Source: Lentinus brumalis (lineage: Eukaryota > Basidiomycota > Agaricomycetes > Polyporales > Polyporaceae). From it: a stretch of DNA of 62,127 nucleotides. Within the stretch, counting starts at the first letter, position 1. Each line of letters begins with the position of its first letter. The notes below the pieces were generated by a model. It ran no database searches. It was not told the origin of the DNA and was given only the letters and a program-made list of their open reading frames with translations. Positions 34,490-46,339 of the stretch are shown piece by piece. The DNA is taken from the NCBI GenBank assembly GCA_001792895.1, contig MARA01000081.1, positions 1 to 62,127 on the forward strand, read 5' to 3'. Position numbers and translations under genes: made by a program.

Positions 34490-37422
34490 ATGTCCACAAC
34501 GATTACCTCCCTGCTTAACTCCTTACACACACATTTGCAATCTCAGACGCAGCTGCTGCCGACACTTCATGCTCAGCTGGGTCTGCCACCGACCGCTCTA
34601 CATGACGAATTATCCACACTACAACAGCAACTCACGCAATGCATCGAAAGTCAGATCGATGTTCGACGGAAACAAGTTGACAGTTGGATGGAGAAGTGCG
34701 CTTTGATTGAAGAGGAATGTCTGCGGTATGGCCGCGCTTTGGGTGGTCATCTAAAGTCGTCAGGGCCGAGCGTGGGCGAGATTAGAAAGGAGCAAGTCCT
34801 TCCCCGACGTTTCGAGCTCATCTCGGAGTACCAGGAGAAGCTGCGACAGGTGCGTACTGCTTGGCTTGAAACGTAAGATTGATTGGGCAGCCAATTCGGC
34901 GGACAGTCCGCGCATTCTCGTTGACCCGCCTGGAGGAGGAGTTGCGACTGTGTGATGTGGAACCTGTCCCAATAACACACACACCCCCTTCGCGCCCCCT
35001 AACACTCTCCACTGCTGTGCTGACGTTTCAGAATTGACGGGACGGTGAGCAGCCCGGCCTGGGACTGCGAGTGTTACTCAGTGTACGCAGCATTTTGCGG
35101 CGCATGGACTTAGTCAAGGAGGGAGGTTGGAGCGTGCCCAAGCGGGCCACCCGCCAATTAGACTCGCCCGCGAGCTTTGTACCGACTCGACGTCTTCTGT
35201 CCAACGGACAATTGGCTCAGACGCCCTCCTGGAGCTTTGTGCGTGCTCTCCGTTGCTGACCCGCCATCGCTTCTAGCAATACCATGCCAAGCTGGAGCAA
35301 CTCTTCAACCTGACGAACAGAATATCCTCCTTGGCCAATACGCTCGGTCCCGAGTACTTCCAATATGATATCCTTGAGCCCATTCCCGCCTCCGGAGAAG
35401 ATGAATACGACTCAGCGGCCCATCGAGACGTCACGCCCGAACGCTTCTCGAAGCTAGAGAAGGAACTCGTGAGGGGAAAGAGTGAAGTAGTAAGTCCTAC
35501 GCAATTGTTCCCCAATTTGAGGCCCATGTTCTGACATCACGCAGGCGAAACGACTCAATCAGCTTTCAGCTCACTTCGTCCAGATTGACTGGCTGTACAC
35601 GGAGCTCGGCATAACACCACCATCACTGGACGACCTTCCTACGGCGTCCTCTTCTACTCTCGGTCTGCCGCCTCTGCACCGTCCGGGATCCTCATGCAGC
35701 TCCAGGAACATCAGCTCCGACCCTTTCCTCTCCACCTCCATGTCTATTCCCATGTCTACTCCTACACCAGCCTCGCGTCTCAAGCCGCTGACCCCTCTTC
35801 TGTTCCTATGCGAAGACGCGTCGCCAGCCTCGGATGTTGATCACCAGCGGGTCTTCGCAAAGTTCGTCGCTCGTATGGAGGAACTCTCTGATGAGGACCT
35901 GCCGGAATCGAATGCCGCGCTCGGACTAGAGGGCGTCGAACCTACACAGGCGCTCATGGCATGGGCGGAAACGATCCGTGCCGACCTCGAGGAGACGAAG
36001 AAGAGAAGGGAAGCGCACATTCAGGCCATGTACGATCAGCTTGAAGCGCTTTGGCGTCGGCTTGGCGTTGCGGACACGGACATGGATGCGTTTGTCGAGG
36101 CTCAGCGCGGGACTACGGAGGCGACCATCAAGGCTTACGAGGAGGAGCTGGAGCGCATGCTTGAGCTGAAGCGCGAGCGGATGGGAACATTCATCGAGAA
36201 CGCCCGTACCGAGATTACAAAGCTGTGGGATGAGCTTATGGTCGGCGAGGAACAGCGCGCGGACTTTGCGCCGCTCTTTGACGGTGAGTAACCAAGCAAC
36301 ATCTCATGCTCTGAATGTGATCCTAAGCTCATCTGCGGCAGACGAGCACACTGAGGAACTTCTGTCTATTCATGAGGAGGAGATCAAGCGACTGAAGGAG
36401 GAACGCCGCATGAAGGGACCACTCCTCGCCAGCATTCGGAAATACTTCGACATCTGCGACGATGAGAAAGAGCTTTTGGCCGCCGCTAGCGATCAAAGCC
36501 GACTACTCGGCAGAGGTCCGCGCGATCCTGGGCGACTTTTGCGAGAAGAGAAGATGCGCAAGCGCGTCACTAAGGAGAAACCCCGGGTAAGCAGCCTTCG
36601 TTCCTCTTCATGTAACGGCAAAACTGACGTCGGCCATAGCTGGAGCAAGACCTCCTGGTATCAATCCCCGCATGGGAGGCTGAGACCGGTCGGACGTTCG
36701 TGGTACACGGTCTGAGCATGCTTCAACTACTCATGGAGACCGTGAGCGCCAATGACAAGGAGAACGGCAAGAAGGCCCGTGCGGGCTCTGTTCCTCCGCG
36801 GGCGAAGACCCCAGCGAACAGCCACAGTCACGCAGCTCCGACGTCGGGGCACGGTGGAAGATCAGGCGTTGTTACTCCTGCGATTCGCCCGTCTTCAAGC
36901 CTCTCCTCCTCTCAGTCGAACAAGCGGCCCCGACTCGGAGAGTCTACGACAAGTGCGCCATCCACACGCGCACCGCTCGGCAGTAGCAGAGGGCCAGTCA
37001 TCAACAGGCCCGCGTCTCCTACCAAGATCCCCTTGCCAGGCAAGACTCCTACCATGGCAGGCTCCTCGCTACCGCGCCCTGTTCCAATCGCCATGCCTGT
37101 GCCCAAGCCTGGGACCGCACATCACGCACTCGGGCATGGCCGTGTACCCTCCGCCCAGCAGCTTGGATCCAGCCATCCATACCACCCCTACGCTGCGTCC
37201 CGTACAGCCTCATACACGTCCAGTACTGCTTACAGCAGGTATGGTGGCCCAATTCCAAGTGCAGTGGTCGTCGCGAAGAAGGCGACGCGCGCAAGACGAG
37301 AGAGCTTCAAGCCGCGACCAAGCATGGACGACGATTGGGCGGGAGATGTCGGGCTAGGCGGGCAGCGCCGATGGGCAGGCTTCCCTGGCGTTACTGTCAA
37401 GGAAGAGGACGAGGAGTACTGA
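34490..37422 (+). CDS. ASE1: Ase1/PRC1/MAP65 microtubule-bundling protein
   Basis: Five exons (34490-34849, 35277-35489, 35545-36283, 36342-36586, 36640-37422) join to 779 residues. The N-terminal dimerisation rod begins with LLNSLHTHLQSQTQLLPTLH and LGLPPTALHDEL; then come ERFSKLEKELVRGKSEV, LNQLSAHFVQIDWLYTELGI and the spectrin-like microtubule-binding part with LELKRERMGTFIENARTEI, KLWDELMVGEEQR and LLASIRKYFDICDDEKEL. The C-terminal 230 residues are basic, Ser/Pro-rich and disordered. The family cross-links antiparallel microtubules in the spindle midzone and is controlled by Cdk phosphorylation. Intron 1 is 427 nt while the other three are about 52-58 nt. Confidence 0.92.
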
Positions 37423-38696
37423 GGACGCTTGACAGACTCATTTCACTTCTTTCCTTTCTTCCGTTGGCTTTGAGATGATTTATACGAACATATCTAACCC
37501 GCGCTATGCATCCACTTTGTACGATGTTGAATCTCTCCTGTTCAGCCCTTCCTTATGACGCTACGTTCTTCTGTGATCTCCCTACTTCCCTCCTTGTGTA
37601 CATCTAGAGCTGGCTGTGAACCTTTCATGGAGGGCTACGTGACGTTGTACTCTAGGCATCTGCCCGGCGTGGAAGACACCGCAGTGGCCCCTTCTGGATC
37701 GCCCGCGACTTGGTCACGAGCGACCACGGAAGCACTACGGCGTACGCTGTCAATGCTCCGCCCCTATAAGACCATGAGCATCGTACTCGAGGGCGGCATT
37801 CAAAGCCTTCATGCCTACTTTGCCCCTTCCTTCGCCAGATCATCGTCCGGGCTCTACTCGAAGTGCAGGGACAGCCGCAGCCATCGTCCGCCGGGCGTCT
37901 GGGAGCGAGGTTAGGTCGATCGTCGTAGGAGTTGTCGCCGCGGTGGTGGGAGTAGGCCTCGTCCTGTGGGTCTTTTACATGCTTCATGGGTGGTGGGCCA
38001 TACGAGCGGAGGCGTTGCGACCGCGTGGAAATGGTACGCACACAATGAGTCCTCGGCGCGTTGATAGTGAGGAATTGATGATCGTGGTCCGTGGATGAAC
38101 AGCGGAACGCGATCCTACTACAGTCGACAACGTATGGAATGAGGATGATGAAAGCAGCATAAGTGAAACCCTGGCAGATTGAGGGACTGGAGGGCTATTG
38201 CGGATCCTGCCGGCAAGGTTAGCGATTTGTTGTCTCAATATTACCCTTCGTAGTCACTCAGCAGTTCTGATCACAATCTGACTAGTAGACCTTCCGAGCT
38301 TCTGCCTTCGCGTGGGCCCTCTTCGGCGCTGCTGACGTGACTGGGTCCACACCGAGAACGCGCAGAGGTGCGAAGCAGCTGCGAGTAACATTGGATTCGC
38401 CCGCCGAGGACACCGAGCTCGACACCGCACTGCATCATATCAGCCTTAGCAGCGTCACTGCTCCCCCTCGTCACTCTACTAGTGCGGTACTCTCGGAAGT
38501 ATCTGTACGCCACTTCGAAGGCATACTTCAGAGCGGCGAGTCTCAATCGCCTACCGCGCACTCTTCGCCCAGAACGGAACGCCGGAGGAAGGACACCCAC
38601 TCACACTGCGTTGAGCATAACATGGAATGGGGGGGGGGGGGGGCATTCTAGTACTATAGTACATGTAGGACTGCGACTGCGCGACATTTAGTTACC
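37423..38696. other. Convergent intergenic region with G15 tract
   Basis: It holds the 3' ends of the Ase1 (+) and HET (-) genes. The only notable element is an uninterrupted run of 15 G at 38629-38643. No gene is recognised. Confidence 0.55.
38629..38643 (+). repeat. G15 homopolymer
   Basis: Fifteen consecutive G are seen. Length may vary between strains, and the exact count is vulnerable to sequencing error. Confidence 0.9.
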
Positions 38697-40938
38697 TCAT
38701 GTAAGCCTGACTGGCACCAAGCTATGCATAACACCTTCAACCTGCTTCCATCCTCGCATCACATCCCCACTGTCCCGTCTCTCAGCCACATGGTCATTTG
38801 CTTCCACCTTCCCCGCGGCGATGAACTGACAGTGCAGTGGGTCCGCGTCCGAGGGATGAATTGCGTCGTTGGTCGTCCTTCCCTTGAGCGAAGGGATGAG
38901 GACGGCCGCGGCAGCCTGTTCGCTCACGGTTGTCGGGAGGGCGCGATCCGTTATGAGGATGCCGTTGATCAGCACATCAAGGCCACTCTGCATGCGTGCC
39001 ATCACGGGCGCAGGGGAGAGCTGTATGTGCACCGTCCTCGACGAGACTGTCTCAGCCCGACCGGCAGGCCTCTGTAGGAGCACCTCGCCAGTGACTGTCA
39101 CCGCGATCCCGATGAACCTGCGCATATCGACTGGTGGAAATCGGACGACGGTGTACAGCCCGAACAGCCCGTCTTCGGTGCACCTGGAGACGTTTGGGTC
39201 GAGCTCACCCTGCCAGAGGACGTGGGTGATCGACGACGGTGCCCAGCGGAAGTTTGGGAGATCGAGTCTGCGCGAAAACCATCCGTAGACAGCCACACAG
39301 CGCGGAAGGGTGCCGCATCGCATGAGTAACGTCCGCATGCGCGCGTCGCCGTCTGGGATCGAGACAAGCTCTGCTGCGTTGATGCCCAAGAGACCCGCGA
39401 TCGCGACAGACTCGTCCCTCGGCTTGCTTGTGGTGCGGTGGCGGAGGAGCGGGATGATGTCTCGGTACGAGCAGCGCGGGGCTCGGGGGACACCGCGTAG
39501 TACTCGAGCTTTGATAAGTCATGCGAGCGACGGCGAAGGAGAGGGATGCACGCCCATGCCAGGTGGAAGGAGGGGCCGTTGAAGTGCGTCACGTCGATAA
39601 GCCCGTCTGAGACCTCGAAGTAGAGTTCCCGCGCGAGCATGCCTTCCTGTAGCGTCCAGATACGCTGCATCCAGCCCGAGGTTGCGATACGGAGGATGCA
39701 CTCCTCTTTGGGCGAAGAGAGGCTGCATTGCGTTCGGATGCCCCCGTCCGTCACGAGCACCTTGGCCGCGTGCTCGTATGTCTGGGCCATAAGACCGATG
39801 GCGCGCTTGCGGGATACCTCCTCGTCAGGAATGCAGAGGGCGTCCAGCCAGAATGCGCCGTTCGGTATGAGGGGGCGGGTAAGGGAGGCGATGTGGGAGA
39901 TCTGACAGGCGGGAAGACCGACGTCCGCGGTACTGCCGAGTCCGTCCGCCCAGACGTGGCTGATAGCAACGTATTCTCCATCTAGGCTGTCCCGGACGGA
40001 CAGCACGTCGCCATCGAGCACCAAAACCGGGACACAACCTCGAGCAAGATGGCTCATGACATCAGGCAGAGGTGGTCGGATGAAAGAACAATTGCACTGG
40101 GCGCTGCGATGCAGGGAGCGTAGTTGTGAAGGTCGAGGAAGTTGGAACGATTGATTGTGGGGGTAGAGTTGCATGCGTATGCGATGAACGGTAGCCCGCC
40201 GTCAAGGACTCGATCGAGTTCATACCCGATGTCGCTCGCCCATCGTTCCGACAATTCCTCCCGATAAGCGGAGATGAGGTCCTGAGACATCCTCGTACCA
40301 TCCAGGAGTTGTATCGCTCGCCTTTCGTCGTGCAACACAGCATTTGCCCAGTGTGCGAGTCCGTAGAGCATCACACCAACAGAGCGGAAGACCTCGAGAT
40401 CAAAGGCATCCGTATAATCCTGCAGTAGTATTCTGTCGATGGCGGAGGTAGCTGTCCTCAGCGACACGAGGAACGCTTCAGAGGCCAGGCGAAGCTGATC
40501 CGCGTTGCACTTGCGTAGGTGTTCGGTCCTCGGATGGAGCAGGGCCCACAAAGCTGCCTCCGACAGTACAGGCCGTCCTTCAAGTGAGAGAGGGAGATGA
40601 TAATTCGGAAGGGATGCACCGAGTAACTTCTCGAGGACACGGACAGCAATGTTGTGCAAATCTGCCGCGGGGTGGTTGGCGAGGACATTCCCGCATTCTG
40701 GGACATCCGGGGCAAGGGTGTGACACCACGGAATATCGATGAAGTACACGAAGTTCGTGCCTATCCAGCGATACGGAGCAGGCCGCGGATGAGGAACCGG
40801 GCACGGCCGAGCTACCTCGGCTGTGAAGTCAGTCAATCAGTGCAAACTTGAGCAACATATGAACTCACTATCGGGAATGTGCTTGGGAGGCGACAAAGCC
40901 ACAGGAGACTCTGGCCGGAGGACATCTGCGATCATCAT
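38697..40938 (-). pseudogene. HET-domain protein gene with two apparent frame breaks
   Basis: The start is ATG at 40938 (MMIADVLRPES), followed by a short intron into EVARPCPVPHP. An N-terminal region of about 250 residues precedes the HET domain, whose signatures are CNCSFIRPP, YVAISHVWADGLGS, FWLDALCIP, RKRAIGLMAQTY and WMQRIWTLQEGMLAREL. HET proteins trigger cell death on incompatible fusion or act in immunity-like sensing. Two frame changes have no intron to explain them: near 40100 between LHNYAPCIAA and QCNCSFIRPP, and near 39480 between EYYAVSPEPR and SYRDIIPLLRHRTTSKP. Both lie in C-rich runs, so either the gene is broken or the sequence has small indel errors. The frame otherwise runs intact to the stop at 38697. 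Confidence 0.72.
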
Positions 40939-42050
40939 GGGGGCGTTCACGACCACTTCTCACGAAGCTCATCGCTGTTATACTCGCTAGATAAGTATGC
41001 GATACGTCTCCGTTTCCTGGCGGTGGAAATCGTCCTTTGCGGGCGGGGTCCCACTTCGATCCCCACGTCAAGGAGATCGTCTTGCCTGGACGCTGTGCCT
41101 GACAATGGACAAATGAGTTCGTATGTGGTTTGAGGAAGGTCATGTCTTCCGTCCAGACGTCAGTTCGAGATCAAACTCACAGACTAAGCTGAGTCACAGG
41201 GCCCGCGATGCGTGGAGATAGCATCGGCGAACGGGCGCAGTAGGGAGGAAGCCCTATACTTGAGCTCCGTTGTGTGCACCGAATGTATTGTGGTTGATAG
41301 GGACCGCTAGTTGACCTCCTCGTGTCCTGCGCATCGCCGACACCGGGCGTAAACCTAAGTGCGACATCATGAGCCCATACCCCTGGAAGTGCATACAACG
41401 TCATTGCATACCGTAAGCTCCGTCCCCCGTGTGGGTCTCTGAGAATTGGGGTGCTTCGAGCTCGCGACAACCCCAGTGGTATACCGCAATATGTCCTGTG
41501 CCATGCCGCTCCCTGTTGCTGTAAATCGACGTTTATGTGGAAAGTGGAGGCGTGAGCTTCAAGCAGGAATAGTCCGCCAGCGGGTTCTGCGACCATTCAT
41601 GTCCCGCATGTCGCTGACACCGGACGCAAGCCTGGCAGCGACATTAAGAGACATATTTCGGGAGTACGTACAATGTCATTGTATGCCTTGTTGGCATCGG
41701 CCACCGAAATCGCCCCGCAGGTTCTTGACTAGCTTGACTAGACACTCCCGTCCGCACAGACCTTCATGCCCACGTAGAGCACGTTCGTCGTCGTTGTCTT
41801 GCAGCGCGAGCTTGATGCAAGTCGACATTGGCCTGGATGTTTCCCGAATTGAGGGCAAAGATGCCGATGGCAATGCATTAGCGCATACAGTACAGGACAG
41901 CCAATTGAGCCGAAGAAGCGTAGCACAGCGAGTGGGTTGTCGGGGACATCGCCATGGGCGGTGAAGGCAGACCGGTGAATAGAACGCGGTGTCGCCAGCG
42001 GAGAGACAGACGCGCGCCGCCAGCCAAATGTGGCTACCCGAACGCGTTCA
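40939..42050. other. Intergenic region upstream of the HET gene
   Basis: No gene is recognised. A degenerate direct repeat of about 90 bp is visible: 41325-41411 (GTCCTGCGCATCGCCGACAC to CATTGCATACC) against 41598-41686 (GTCCCGCATGTCGCTGACAC to CATTGTATGCC). Confidence 0.5.
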
Positions 42051-42650
42051 TAGCACCGTGGGCATAAGTGCCTCAGATCCGGGAACTGATAGAGAACTTA
42101 TCAAGGACCGAGACTGAATCTGCAACCGATCAGATACCGGCTTCCAATTATCTACCATTCCAGATGTATCCCTTGGGACAATACAATATTGTCTCTTTCG
42201 TCCTTTGTTAGGATTGATTGAGATCTTAATGAGACTATGTGCTGAAAGAGATACCTGATCTTATGGAAGTACGGTTCAATATCTGATATAGATCATACCC
42301 CGGGCAATATAGCACTTTGATTGGGCTAAGTAGACCTGGTAACTGATCTAGAAAGAGTATTTGCACAGTTTTGATTCGTTCCCCCAATGTGAATCTGAAT
42401 TGGTGCATATGTGGTTCCCTGCACTGATTTGTTCACCAGCATTGTGGATTGATATAAACATGATGCAGAAATTCTTTGAATTTGGACCAGGCTAAGTTGT
42501 GGATCAAATCACAGAAATGATTTGTCATCTGATTCACCTGGCACCTCCATCAGGCGGTCGAAAAGATATGAGATAAATTACAGATCAATCTTGGGGGCCA
42601 ATGAGGAATTGATCCTGAATTGATGGGGAAAGAAACCGCAAAGATCTTTG
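42051..42650. other. AT-rich non-genic DNA
   Basis: Base composition changes sharply here from GC-rich genic DNA to AT-rich DNA with no gene. The last 200 bp weakly resemble the repeat unit that follows. Confidence 0.55.
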
Positions 42651-43110
42651 GCTCAGAATTGCGAACCCACTGTGCCACCCAAGAGAATTCTGGGAACTGA
42701 TTCAAATCCCCCAGTGGCCCTTCTTGGGACGATATCTTAATAAAATTGCTCAATGCTTGGAAGATCAGACCACAAATGAGTCTGGGAGCTAATTCTTAAG
42801 TGATATCAACAAAAGCCACAAATAAAATCAGCTCGAAATTGCAAACTGATTGAGCCACCCGCAAAAATTGGGAATTGATTCAAACCCGCGAGTGGCTCTT
42901 TCAAAACAATATATCAATAAAATAGCCCAATGCTGGTGTGATCTGACAACAAATGTATCACAGTGCTTATCTGAAAGTGATTTCAAGTTAAGTCACAAAC
43001 ATACTCAGCTTGGAACTGCAGAATCACTGAGTCGCTCAACTAAATTTTGTGAACTCGTGCAAATGCCCCAATGACTCATTTGAGATTCTTTGACTGCTAT
43101 CAAAAGAGCT
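42651..43110 (+). repeat. Degenerate 177-180-bp tandem repeat
   Basis: Units start at 42651 (GCTCAGAATTGCGAACC), 42831 (GCTCGAAATTGCAAACT) and 43008 (GCTTGGAACTGCAGAAT) and stay alignable through GGGAACTGATTCAAATCCCC / GGGAATTGATTCAAACCCGC, the ...AATAAAAT... block and a final CACAAA...CTCA. The third copy is incomplete. Each unit has an inverted pair such as GAGCCAC / GTGGCTC around the middle. Confidence 0.8.
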
Positions 43111-43199
43111 ACGACAATGGATGCATTAATGGAAAATTCAGGCTGAGCTGTGCCAGACATACTAGGGCTGTGTATGTCTCGACAAGTGCAGTGTATAAT

Positions 43200-45300
43200 C
43201 ATATCTCCGCCCACTCTGACCTAGCGCTGTGCATCTCTCAAATCCCACTCTGCACTATGCATCTCTCAAATCCCACTCCGCATTATGCACCTGTCAACTT
43301 CCCAACAAGCACTATGCATCTGGCAACTTCCGGAAAAGCGCTGTGCATCTGGCAACTTCCGGAAAAGCGCTGTGCATCTCTCGCTATGCGCCTGTTCACC
43401 TCCCGACAAGCGCTGTGCATCTCACTCTGCGCTACGCACCTGTCAAGTTCCCGACAAGCGGTATGCACCTGGCAACTTCCAGAAAAGCGCTGTGCATCTC
43501 TCGCTATGCGCCTGTTCACCTCCCGACAAGTGCTGTGCATCTCTCAAATCTCACTCTGCGCTACGCACCTGTCAAGTTCCCGACAAGCGGTATGCGCCTA
43601 GCAACTTCAGAAAAGCGCTTTGCATCTCTCAAGTCTCAATCTGCGCTATGGACCTGTCAACATCCCGACAAGCGCTATGCACCTAGCAACTTCAGAAAAG
43701 CGCTGTGCATCTCTCGCTATGCGCCTGTTCACCTCCCGACAAGCGCTTTGCATCTCTCAAGTCTCACTCCGCGCTATGGACCTGTCAACATCCCGACAAG
43801 CGCTATGCACCTAGCAACTTCAGAAAAGCACTGTGCATCTCTCGCTATGCGCCTGTTCACCTCCCGACAAGCGCTATGCACCTGCCAACTTCCGGAAAAG
43901 CGCTGTGCATCTCTCGCTATGCGCCTGTTCACCTCCCGACAAGCGCTTTGCATCTCTCAAGTCTCACTCCGCGCTATGGACCTGTCAACATCCCGACAAG
44001 CGCTATGCACCTAGCAACTTCAGAAAAGCACTGTGCATCTCTCGCTATGCGCCTGTTCACCTCCCGACAAGCGCTTTGCATCTCTCAAGTCTCAATCTGC
44101 GCTATGGACCTGTCAACATCCCGACAAGCGCTATGCACCTAGCAACTTCAGAAAAGCGCTGTGCATCTCTCGCTATGCGCCTGTTCACCTCCCGACAAGT
44201 GCTGTGCATCTCTCAAATCTCACTCTGCGCTACGCACCTGTCAAGTTCCCGACAAGCGGTATGCGCCTGGCAACTTCCAGAAAAGCGCTTTGCATCTCTC
44301 AAGTCTCACTCTGCACTATGCACCTGTCAACTTCCCGACAAGCGCTATGCACCTAGCAACTTCAGAAAAGCGCTGTGCATCTCTCGCTATGCGCCTGTTC
44401 ACCTCCCGACAAGCGCTGTGCATCTCTCAAATCTCACTCTGCGCTACGCACCTGTCAAGTTCCCGACAAGCGGTATGCGCCTAGCAACTTCAGAAAAGCG
44501 CTTTGCATCTCTCAAGTCTCAATCTGCGCTATGGACCTGTCAACATCCCGACAAGCGCTATGCACCTAGCAACTTCAGAAAAGCGCTGTGCATCTCTCGC
44601 TATGCGCCTGTTCACCTCCCGACAAGCGCTTTGCATCTCTCAAATCTCACTCTGCGCTACGCACCTGTCAAGTTCCCGACAAGCGGTATGCACCTGGCAA
44701 CTTCAGAAAAGCGCTTTGCATCTCTCAAGTCTCACTCCGCGCTATGGACCTGTCAACATCCCGACAAGCGCTATGCACCTAGCAACTTCAGAAAAGCACT
44801 GTGCATCTCTCGCTATGCGCCTGTTCACCTCCCGACAAGCGCTTTGCATCTCTCAAGTCTCACTCCGCACTATGGACCTGTCAACATCCCGACAAGCGCT
44901 ATGCACCTAGCAACTTCAGAAAAGCGCTGTGCATCTCTCGCTATGCGCCTGTTCACCTTCCGACAAGCGCTTTGCATCTCTCAAGTCTCACTCCGCGCTA
45001 TGGACCTGTTAACATCCCGACAAGCGCTATGCACCTAGCAACTTCAGAAAAGCGCTGTGCATCTCTCGCTATACGTCCGTTGACCTCCCGACAAGCGCTT
45101 TGCGTCTCTCAAATCCCACTCCGCATTATGCACCTGTCAACTTCCCGACAAGCACTATGCGTCTGGCAACTTCCGGAAAAGCGCTGTGCATCTCTCAAAT
45201 CCCACTCCGCATTATGCACCTGTCAACTTCCCGACAAACACTATGAGTCTGGCAACTTCCGGAAAAGCACTATGAATCTCTCGCTATACACTAAGGCTGA
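43200..45300 (+). repeat. 2.1-kb satellite array with 128-bp higher-order unit
   Basis: The array is built from related blocks, each starting at AAGCGCT: a 43-bp block (GCATCTCTCGCTATGCGCC...), a 57-bp block (GCATCTCTCAAGTCTCACT...) and a 28-bp block (ATGCACCTAGCAACTTCAGAA). Together they form a 128-bp unit repeated with rearrangement; homologous frames recur exactly 128 bp apart (for example 43705/43833, 44033/44161, 44375/44503). Long forward frames (up to 401 codons) exist only because the blocks lack stops; translations are repeats of one sequence in shifting frames and are not taken as protein. Confidence 0.9.
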
Positions 45301-45337
45301 GCAACAGGTCAGGTCAGCCCCAGGTTGACCTAGAATT

Positions 45338-45413
45338 ACCTAGATCCGTGACCTACAGGTCCAGGTCAAACAGGTCACAGGTCATACAGGTCATGACCTG
45401 TACGGATCTAGGT
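45338..45413. repeat. Inverted repeat with AGGTCA cluster
   Basis: Twelve-base perfect arms ACCTAGATCCGT (45338-45349) and ACGGATCTAGGT (45402-45413) flank a core of repeated ACAGGTCA/AGGTCA units. More AGGTCA copies lie just outside (45305-45330 and 45440-45446). It sits between the satellite and the transposon block. Confidence 0.85.
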
Positions 45414-45846
45414 CAGGGTATTGGAAAAATTTCCAGGTCAGAGATGACACAGCAATGTGACCAACAAATCTGATAGATATATACTGCACTGAACCCAAAG
45501 GGTGAGGCATGAGGGGGGATTATCTAGCCGAGAATGCCCAGCTGATGGGAGGGGCGGGGAGGTGCAGGAGACGCGCAGGAGGGTGGGACGGAGACCACAT
45601 GTTACGAAACGGGCAGGCGGGAAGGGCGGGAAATTGATGGCCATGGGAGGGCGGGGACGGAAACGGTCGGGGAGGGGACCGCGAGAGATCAGGTGATGGA
45701 TGGATGTTCCGGGGATCAGCAGAGGAGGTGCCAGGAGGTTGGGAGAATTATCGGAGGGCAGTGGGGACAGCGGAATCCGGGCTGATCAGGCCGATCACAT
45801 ACGCGACTTGTCCGGTCTAATCAAGCCGGATCAGTGGGACGGTTAG
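45414..45846. other. G-rich non-coding stretch
   Basis: Purine-rich plus strand with many GGGAGGGG-like runs. No gene is recognised. Confidence 0.5.
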
Positions 45847-46339
45847 GTGCAGGGTAAGCTCGATATGACGAACTCCTTCTTCCAGACTCGCGTCCACCCT
45901 GACCACATTAAGTACACTGCTATCACCACGCCGTTTGGTGTGTACGAATGGACCGTGATGCCTCAAGAGTGTCGCAATGCACCGAGTACTCACCAGTGTC
46001 GTATGTATCAAGCACTCTGCCCATACATCGGCAGCATCTGCCACGTTTACGTGGACAACATTATCATCTGGTCTCAGATGGTCGAAGAACATCGCCGCAA
46101 CGTTGAGACCATCCTGTCGGCTCTATGCGCTAACCAGCTCTACTGCTCTCTCAAGAAGACAGAACTCTTCTGCGTGGAACTGAACTTTCTGGGTCATCAT
46201 ATCTCTCGCGATGGTGTCACTCCCGACGGTTCTAAGGTCGAGAAGATCCTGAAATGGCCGATGCCGGCTTCTGCCTCTGACATCCAATCTTTCTTGGGTC
46301 TGGTCTGCTACATCTCAAACTTTCTTCCTCATCTCGCGC
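45847..46339 (+). pseudogene. Ty3-type reverse transcriptase fragment
   Basis: About 165 residues of a retrotransposon reverse transcriptase are intact: GKLDMTNSFFQTRVHPDHIKY, TPFGVYEWTVMPQ, ICHVYVDNIIIWSQ, LNFLGHHISRDGVTPD and ASDIQSFLGLVCYISNFLPHLA. The catalytic YxDD box reads YVDN, so the second metal-binding Asp is lost. The frame stops matching exactly at the left end of the 12.76-kb element. Only the palm and connection parts remain. Confidence 0.85.

Noticed and set aside
42651..43010. tRNA genes on the minus strand
   Set aside because: Box-like words are present but in the order B then A, and no cloverleaf with a paired acceptor stem can be drawn.
43200..45300. CRISPR array
   Set aside because: There are no unique spacers between repeats; the blocks are contiguous and related, and the genome is eukaryotic.
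43071..45328. Protein-coding genes in the satellite (frames up to 401 codons)
   Set aside because: Translations are the same 128-bp unit read in rotating frames; openness follows from block composition, and no start or splice context supports a gene.
45300..45450. Nuclear-receptor response elements
   Set aside because: AGGTCA is the half-site of animal nuclear receptors, but fungi lack that family, so the match is not functional in that sense.
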